The position numbers and the translations under genes were made by a program. Positions 6,443-10,279 of a DNA stretch of 10,279 bases are shown in pieces (position 1 is the stretch's first letter; each line of letters starts with the position of its first letter). Source of the DNA: AG41 sp036522815 (GTDB lineage: Bacteria; Gemmatimonadota; Gemmatimonadetes; Gemmatimonadales; GWC2-71-9); the NCBI GenBank assembly GCA_036522815.1, contig DATDFC010000129.1, positions 1-10,279 of the forward strand, written 5' to 3'. The notes under the pieces are model-generated. The model saw nothing but the letters and a program-made list of their open reading frames with translations, was not told the DNA's origin and made no database searches.

Positions 6443-7897
6443 ATGCAGGCAAGCCTCATCGCCGTGGCAGTCGCCGTGTTGGCGGCATGTAACGCACCGG
6501 ACCAGCAGGGGCCACAGCCGCCCGCCAAGGTGGCGGGCGTACGCGTCGTGGACCTGATCCCGGCATCGCTGAGCGGGGAGACGTGGCAGGATGCCGAGCC
6601 GTTCCTCGCGCTGTACGACTCGAACCCCAAGCTCCTGGCGGCCTCCGCGTTCACCCCCAATCCCGGCGGGTCCACCAGCGCAACGGCGCCCATCTACGTG
6701 ACCAACGATGGGGGCGACTCATGGACGCTCCGCAACACGCTCCCGAGCGAGGGGCTTACGGCCGACATCACGCATGCGGGGGCGGGTAGCCCGCCCGTGC
6801 TGTACGCGGGGATCCTGAAGGTGCCCGGCGTCCCCTTGAACGAGCTCAAGACCAACGACTTCCTCTCGCCCGCGACGATGACCCTGCAGGCGTCGCGCGC
6901 CGACATCGACCAGCCGTTCGTCCGCACCGCCCAGGTCGCGAGCGCCGATCACGTGTACGTGGGACTCAACGATTTCGAGGCACCGGACGGGCGCACCGCC
7001 ACCGTGGACGTGTCGCTCGACGGCGGCGCGACCTACACGTCCCGGCGCATCGAAACCCGCGGCACCGCGGGGCAGAACGGCCCGTCCATCCGTCCCGCCG
7101 TGGCGCAGGATCACACCGTATACGTGGCGTTCTTCGGCTGGCGCTCGAATGCGGGCTCGGAGGTGACGAGCGACGTGGTCGTGGTGCGCGACGACCATGG
7201 CGCGACCGGGGCGACCTCCTTCAAGGACCTGGTCGATCCGTCGGACCACCTCGCGGGCCGTCTCGTCGCGAGCCATGTGACCATCCCCTGGTCCAACGCC
7301 CCGACGCTGGGACAGGAGCGCATCGGCTCGACCCTGTCGATCGCCGTGAACCCGCTGCACAGCGACACCGTGTACCTGGCCTGGGCGGACCGCGTGGGAA
7401 CCGGTGACATCTACACGGTGCACCTGCGCCGCTCGGGCGACCGCGGCGCCACCTGGACGGGCGACCTCCGCACCGTGACCAACGCGACGAACGCGAGCCT
7501 GGCGGTTGCCGCCAACGGCACGGTGGGCCTCTTGTATCAGCAGTTGACCGGCTCCGCGGACGCGAGCCGGTGGGTGACACAATTGGAGCAGTCGCGGGAC
7601 GGCTTCGCGACGCACCAGGACGTCGTCCTCGCGACCGTGCCCGCCGCGACGCCGGCCTTCCAGTTCCTGCCGTATCTCGGCGACTACAACGGCCTGCTCG
7701 CGCGCGGGCCGGTATTCCTCGGTATATTCTCCGCGAACAACACGCCCGATTCCACCAACTTCCCGCAGGGCGTGGTGTATCAACGACGGGTGGACTTCGC
7801 GACCCATCGGCTGCTCGACGGCTCCGGTGGGGGCGGGGGGGCCGCGGTGGCCGTTTCGATCGATCCATTCTTTTTCAGCGTCCCTGTTCTGCCGTGA
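6443..7897 (+). CDS. BNR/Asp-box (sialidase-fold-like) lipoprotein
   Basis: From ATG 6443 the protein has 484 residues. A short hydrophobic signal (SLIAVAVAV) ends in a lipobox LAAC with C16 as the lipidated residue, so it should be membrane-anchored and face the periplasm or outside. It carries three Asp-box-like motifs typical of beta-propeller sialidase/BNR proteins: TNDGGDSW (87-94), SLDGGATY (191-198) and SGDRGATW (331-338). Each follows a strand of the YVT or VYLAW type. Asp-boxes mark the fold, not an activity: many such proteins are non-enzymatic. A Gly-rich stretch near the C-terminus precedes a short hydrophobic tail. The upstream ATG 6395 would add 16 residues rich in arginine, giving a more usual positive n-region. 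The ribosome site and codon use nevertheless favour 6443, which leaves the signal without a basic residue. The secreted-repeat gene follows after 26 bases. Confidence 0.8.
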   Translation: MQASLIAVAVAVLAACNAPDQQGPQPPAKVAGVRVVDLIPASLSGETWQDAEPFLALYDSNPKLLAASAFTPNPGGSTSATAPIYVTNDGGDSWTLRNTLPSEGLTADITHAGAGSPPVLYAGILKVPGVPLNELKTNDFLSPATMTLQASRADIDQPFVRTAQVASADHVYVGLNDFEAPDGRTATVDVSLDGGATYTSRRIETRGTAGQNGPSIRPAVAQDHTVYVAFFGWRSNAGSEVTSDVVVVRDDHGATGATSFKDLVDPSDHLAGRLVASHVTIPWSNAPTLGQERIGSTLSIAVNPLHSDTVYLAWADRVGTGDIYTVHLRRSGDRGATWTGDLRTVTNATNASLAVAANGTVGLLYQQLTGSADASRWVTQLEQSRDGFATHQDVVLATVPAATPAFQFLPYLGDYNGLLARGPVFLGIFSANNTPDSTNFPQGVVYQRRVDFATHRLLDGSGGGGGAAVAVSIDPFFFSVPVLP

Positions 7898-7923
7898 CGA
7901 CAGACGGTCGCAGTGAGGGTCTC

Positions 7924-8760
7924 ATGCACACTCGGTCGGCGATGCTCATCTTGGTCGCGCTCGCGCTGCCGGGAGCCGGGGCGTTCGCCCAGATGAGCCG
8001 GGCGACGCTCGTGAAACAGTCCGACATCATTTTCATCGGAACCGTCACCCAGGTCGGCGCCGTGGCCGCTCCCGAGGTCCCCGCCTCCAACCGGACGGTG
8101 GTGGTGCACGTGGATCAGGTGCTCGAGAAGCCGGCGGCGGTCGCTCTGGGTGCGGGCGATTCTGTAACCGTGCAGGCCGCTGAGCCCGGCTCGCTGAAAC
8201 CGGGGATCCAGGCGACTTTCTACACGACCGGCTGGATCTTCGGGCAAGGCGTGGCGGTGCGCGAAGTCGGCCACGAGCCGGGACATTCCCCGGTGGTGGC
8301 CGCGGACCAGCAGGAGGCGGTCGCGAGGGCACGGCTCGAGTTGAACGACGCGGATCTGAAGGCGCACATCCAGCGGGCGGCGATGGTGGTGGCGGGCCGG
8401 GTGGAGCAGGTGCGTCCGGCCGAGCTCACGGCCGCGCCAACGCGTCCCAAACGGATCACCGAGCACGACCCCCAGTGGCAGGAGGCGATCATTCAGGTCC
8501 AGGACGGCATCAAGGGCGCGCAGGCGGGGGAGCAGGTCGTGGTGCGCTTCCCCGGCTCCCGCGACGTCGCCTGGGTCGGCGCGCCCCGGTTCACCGTCGG
8601 TCAGGAAGGCACGTTCCTGCTGCACAAGGACTCGACCACCGGCTCGCCCGAGACCAGTATCGCCGGCCGGTCGGTGCACGCCTACACGGCGCTGCACAAG
8701 GTGGACGTGCTCAGCAAGCAGGACGCGACGCGCATTCGCACTCTGATCAAGAAGCCGTAG
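7924..8760 (+). CDS. Secreted protein of unknown function with two internal repeats
   Basis: The protein has 278 residues with a Sec signal peptide (MHTRSAMLILVALALPGAGA), cleavage likely after A22 (AFA-Q). I do not recognise a named family. The mature part seems to be the same beta-rich module twice: about 26-112 (DIIFIGTVTQVG; then VVVHVDQVLEK; then GDSVTVQ; then PGIQATFYTTG) and about 144-237 (MVVAGRVEQV; then AIIQVQDGIKG; then GEQVVVRFPGS; then VGQEGTFLLHKD). The order and spacing of elements agree, though identity is low. This resembles small OB/NTR-like extracellular modules, but that is a guess. The start at 7924 is chosen because it opens the signal peptide and has GAGGG (7915-7919) four bases upstream; the frame is open further upstream but overlaps the lipoprotein gene. 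The next gene overlaps its stop by one base, which suggests co-translation. Confidence 0.75.
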   Translation: MHTRSAMLILVALALPGAGAFAQMSRATLVKQSDIIFIGTVTQVGAVAAPEVPASNRTVVVHVDQVLEKPAAVALGAGDSVTVQAAEPGSLKPGIQATFYTTGWIFGQGVAVREVGHEPGHSPVVAADQQEAVARARLELNDADLKAHIQRAAMVVAGRVEQVRPAELTAAPTRPKRITEHDPQWQEAIIQVQDGIKGAQAGEQVVVRFPGSRDVAWVGAPRFTVGQEGTFLLHKDSTTGSPETSIAGRSVHAYTALHKVDVLSKQDATRIRTLIKKP

Positions 8761-9125
8761 TGGTGGAGCGGGCCAGAGTAGACGAGTTCCTGCAGCCCAA
8801 GGCCATGCTCACGCCCGGCATCGCGGGCGGCGTTACGATGTTGATCGCCAACGCGCTGTGGGTCGCGTTCGGCCTGCCGCCGCGCTGGACGTCGCTGGTC
8901 TTGAGCTTTGTGCTGGGCCTGCTCGTGTTCGTCGCCAAGGGCGGCGTTCCGGCATGGCAACGCGCGGTGTACTACCTGCTCAACTCCCTCATCATTTTCT
9001 CGGTGAGCATCGGCACGAATTACGCCGGTGCGGGCCTGACCCATCCTCCCGCACAACAAAGCAACGCGACCGAGCCAGCCGCACGCGTGTTCTTCGGCGA
9101 CTGGCTGCGTGTCCTCACCCCCTGA
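8760..9125 (+). CDS. Small three-helix membrane protein of unknown function
   Basis: This 121-residue protein probably starts at GTG 8760, sharing one base with the upstream TAG stop (TAGTG); GTG 8763 is the alternative. No ribosome site is obvious, so translation is likely coupled to the preceding secreted-protein gene. Hydrophobic stretches at about 19-38, 42-60 and 67-86 predict three inner-membrane helices. The short charged N-terminus (VERARVDEF) is likely cytoplasmic. A polar tail rich in Pro, Gln and Asn follows, then a final VLTP. I recognise no family. The last codons and the stop lie inside the left arm of the palindromic repeat starting at 9113, so the natural C-terminus may have been altered by that insertion. 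The reading frame extends upstream to 8475 only as an alternative frame of the preceding gene. Confidence 0.6.
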   Translation: MVERARVDEFLQPKAMLTPGIAGGVTMLIANALWVAFGLPPRWTSLVLSFVLGLLVFVAKGGVPAWQRAVYYLLNSLIIFSVSIGTNYAGAGLTHPPAQQSNATEPAARVFFGDWLRVLTP

Positions 9126-9150
9126 CCCCCTCTCCCTTCGGGAGAGGGGG
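9126..9150. terminator. Perfect 11-bp hairpin within the repeat
   Basis: CCCCCTCTCCC (9126-9136) pairs perfectly with GGGAGAGGGGG (9140-9150) around a TTC loop. It begins at the stop of the membrane-protein gene. No T-run follows, so it is not a classical rho-independent terminator, but such a strong stem could end or stabilise the transcript. Confidence 0.45.
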
Positions 9151-9201
9151 GACTCGGAAAATACCTCCGGGATCCTTGCTCATCGACCCTCGTTTCTGGT
9201 A

Positions 9202-9229
9202 CCCCCTCTCCGCGTACGCGGAGAAGGGG
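9202..9229. terminator. Palindromic hairpin within the repeat, on the cupin side
   Basis: A 28-base near-perfect palindrome centred on TA at 9215/9216, with one mismatch (9206 against 9225). It lies just past the cupin stop on the minus strand and may end that transcript. There is no T-run. Confidence 0.4.
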
Positions 9230-9244
9230 ACAGGGGGTGAGGGC

Positions 9245-9688
9245 CTACCGCGGCTGGTCCTGTGCATGGACGTACGTCAGCGCGAACGGCCCGATCCCGT
9301 GCACCTGTACCACGGTCCGCCCGCGCGCGATGGCGTAGTGATGCAAGTTCGCGCCCGCAGTGATGAACGCGCCCGCTGGTAGCGCCGTGGTATGGGCGGC
9401 ATCGAGCGAATCGCCCATCCCAACGAGGAACGTCCCACTGATCACCGTCACATGCTCATCCGTCGGGTGGAAATGCGGCGGGATCTTGTAGCCGCTCGGC
9501 ATGTCGAGCCGCACCGCGTACCCCTCGGCCTTGCTGGGATCACCCTGCAGCACGGCCATCTTGGCGCCGGCGGGGAAGACTGCCGGGGCGGGACCCCAGG
9601 CGAGGGCCGGTGCCTGGGCGTTGGCCGCGGCAGACAAGACGAGCAGTGCGAGCGCCGCGAGCGACGGCGTCAAGAAACGGGAACGCAT
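9245..9688 (-). CDS. Secreted single-domain cupin
   Basis: The 147-residue protein starts with a Sec signal (residues 1-24, cleavage after ANA, before Q25). The mature part is one cupin barrel. Motif 1 is H72-F-H74-x3-E78 in a PHFHPTDEHVTVISGTF setting. The late histidine H116 or H117 (ANLHHYA) supplies the last ligand, so a full 3-His/1-Glu metal site is present. Proteins of this type are usually small metal-binding proteins, some of them enzymes; the substrate here is unknown. An ideal AGGAGG ribosome site (9699-9694) lies five bases ahead of ATG 9688. It lies downstream of the LuxR gene on the same strand, but the 137-bp gap with a hairpin suggests separate transcription. It is convergent with the membrane-protein gene across the palindromic repeat. 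Confidence 0.88.
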   Translation of the reverse strand: MRSRFLTPSLAALALLVLSAAANAQAPALAWGPAPAVFPAGAKMAVLQGDPSKAEGYAVRLDMPSGYKIPPHFHPTDEHVTVISGTFLVGMGDSLDAAHTTALPAGAFITAGANLHHYAIARGRTVVQVHGIGPFALTYVHAQDQPR

Positions 9689-9693
9689 GGCAA

Positions 9694-9699
9694 CCTCCT
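9694..9699 (-). promoter_or_regulatory. Strong ribosome binding site (AGGAGG) for the cupin gene
   Basis: AGGAGG on the minus strand, five bases before the ATG at 9688. It is the best Shine-Dalgarno in the window and fixes the cupin start. Confidence 0.8.
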
Positions 9700-9793
9700 G
9701 GACCGGGTGATGGGACGAGTCTCCACGATGCAGAGTAGAGCGGTCGGGCGCGCGGCGCTTCGCCTGGGAGAGCCATGCCTCTTTGAGAGGGGA

Positions 9794-9813
9794 CGTGGCC
9801 CGTTCGGGCCACG
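9794..9813 (-). terminator. Hairpin downstream of the LuxR gene
   Basis: Nine perfect pairs (9794-9802 with 9805-9813) around a two-base TT loop, 12 bases past the LuxR stop on the minus strand. No T-run follows, so rho-independent termination is uncertain. A smaller 5-bp hairpin (9778-9790) follows it. Confidence 0.45.
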
Positions 9814-9825
9814 GTCAAGCAGGAC

Positions 9826-10279
9826 CTAGAGGAGACCGTGCCGGGCGGCATACGCCGCGGCGGCGGCGCGCGTCGGCAGTCGCAGCTTGGTGAGCAGGTT
9901 GGCCACGTGACGTTTCACCGTATGCTCGCTCAAACGCAGCCGCGCCGCGATGTCGGGATTGCTCAAGCCCTGGGCCACGAGCCGCAGGATTTCGAGCTGC
10001 CGGGCCGTGAGCTCCGACCTGTCGCCCGGCCGTTGCGCCGCGACCCGCGGCACCAGCCGCTCGAGCGTCTCCTGGGCGCGTCGCGCGTCCCGCTCTGCCC
10101 CCAGAGCACGGAACGTCTCCGCCGCGTGGCGGGCTTCGCGCTCCGCGCCGGCGGGCTGGCCCGTCAGGGCGAGCGCCTCGGCGAGATCGAGCCGGGCGCG
10201 CGCGGTTTCAAACGGGGCCCCGCTCCGCTCGTAACCCGTGACCGCGGCCTCGAGCCGGCTCACGGCGCCGGCGGCGTCG
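9826..10279 (-). CDS. C-terminal part of a TPR-containing LuxR-family transcriptional regulator
   Basis: The gene enters from the right edge, so only the last 150 residues are visible; the frame is open right to the window edge. The GTG at 10263 is not a real start, since the reading frame upstream continues the same helical repeats. Before the HTH are alpha-helical TPR-like repeats (FETARARLDLAEALALTG and AEREARHAAETFRALG). The last about 65 residues are a LuxR/GerE DNA-binding domain: LTARQLEILRLVAQGLSN, then IAARLRLSEHTVKRHVANLL. Proteins with TPRs before a C-terminal LuxR HTH are often large ATPase regulators of the MalT/LAL type, but the N-terminal part needed to say so is outside the window. 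It is followed by the cupin gene on the same strand, which may or may not be a target. Confidence 0.88.
   Translation of the reverse strand, partial: DAAGAVSRLEAAVTGYERSGAPFETARARLDLAEALALTGQPAGAEREARHAAETFRALGAERDARRAQETLERLVPRVAAQRPGDRSELTARQLEILRLVAQGLSNPDIAARLRLSEHTVKRHVANLLTKLRLPTRAAAAAYAARHGLL

Larger units (their letters stand above)
9113..9242. repeat. Compound palindromic intergenic repeat (two hairpins inside an inverted repeat)
   Basis: The outer arms, 9113-9135 and 9220-9242, are inverted repeats matching at 21 of 23 positions (CCTCACCCCCTGACC... against its complement). Inside each end sits a hairpin (9126-9150 and 9202-9229), and the 10-mer CCCCCTCTCC occurs in both. The pattern of CTCACCCCCT, CCCCTCTCC and GGGGGTGAGG is like C-rich REP-like intergenic palindromes I know from several GC-rich soil phyla. 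It lies between convergent genes. Its left arm encodes the end of the membrane protein, and its right arm ends two bases before the cupin stop codon. Confidence 0.8.

Noticed and set aside
6719..8697. Minus-strand frames of 362 and 305 codons opposite the lipoprotein and repeat-protein genes
   Set aside because: They are compositional shadows. The plus-strand products have signal peptides and Asp-box motifs.
9113..9242. Possible CRISPR array or insertion sequence
   Set aside because: There are only two similar hairpins without regular spacers, and no transposase or terminal target duplication is visible; a REP-like palindrome is the better description.

Overview
This is a GC-rich (mostly G/C third codon positions) stretch of an ordinary-looking bacterial chromosome. 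The gene repertoire is a Tat-exported sugar-hydrolase-like protein, a concanavalin-like secreted protein, a BTAD/AAA regulator, a LuxR regulator with TPR-like repeats, a BNR lipoprotein, a DinB-like protein and a secreted cupin. This fits a soil or sediment Gemmatimonadota or Acidobacteriota member. That placement is an inference from gene style; no rRNA or other marker gene is present. I see no tRNA, CRISPR, insertion sequence or phage gene.

Layout: (1) 1-383, minus strand: the N-terminal part of a secreted LamG/3-keto-disaccharide-hydrolase-like protein, cut by the window edge. It diverges from (2) 485-2644, plus: a Tat-exported protein with a glycosidase-like barrel and a GH42-type trimerisation domain. 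(3) 2714-3016, plus: a small Mpo1/DUF962 membrane protein. Its stop overlaps the stop of (4) 3013-4884, minus: a SARP/AfsR-like BTAD plus AAA ATPase regulator. (5) 5031-9125, plus: five closely packed genes. They encode a degenerate receiver with a degenerate GGDEF domain, a DinB-like four-helix protein, a BNR/Asp-box lipoprotein, a secreted protein with two internal repeats, and a small three-helix membrane protein. (6) 9113-9242: a palindromic repeat of about 130 bp made of two hairpins inside a larger inverted repeat. It sits between convergent genes and supplies the last codons of the membrane protein. (7) 9245-9688, minus: a secreted cupin. (8) 9826-10279, minus: the C-terminal end of a TPR-LuxR regulator, cut by the window edge.

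How they may work together: the two divergent genes at the left look like a secreted carbohydrate-processing pair. In the central plus-strand cluster, one putative signalling protein is followed by three envelope proteins. The signalling protein has lost the usual phosphorylation-pocket and cyclase residues but keeps an RxxD inhibitory-site motif at the correct spacing, so it may bind c-di-GMP rather than make it. Whether the cluster is one functional unit cannot be settled from sequence alone. There is no intergenic stretch longer than about 150 bp, and several genes have Shine-Dalgarno-poor or apparently leaderless starts.
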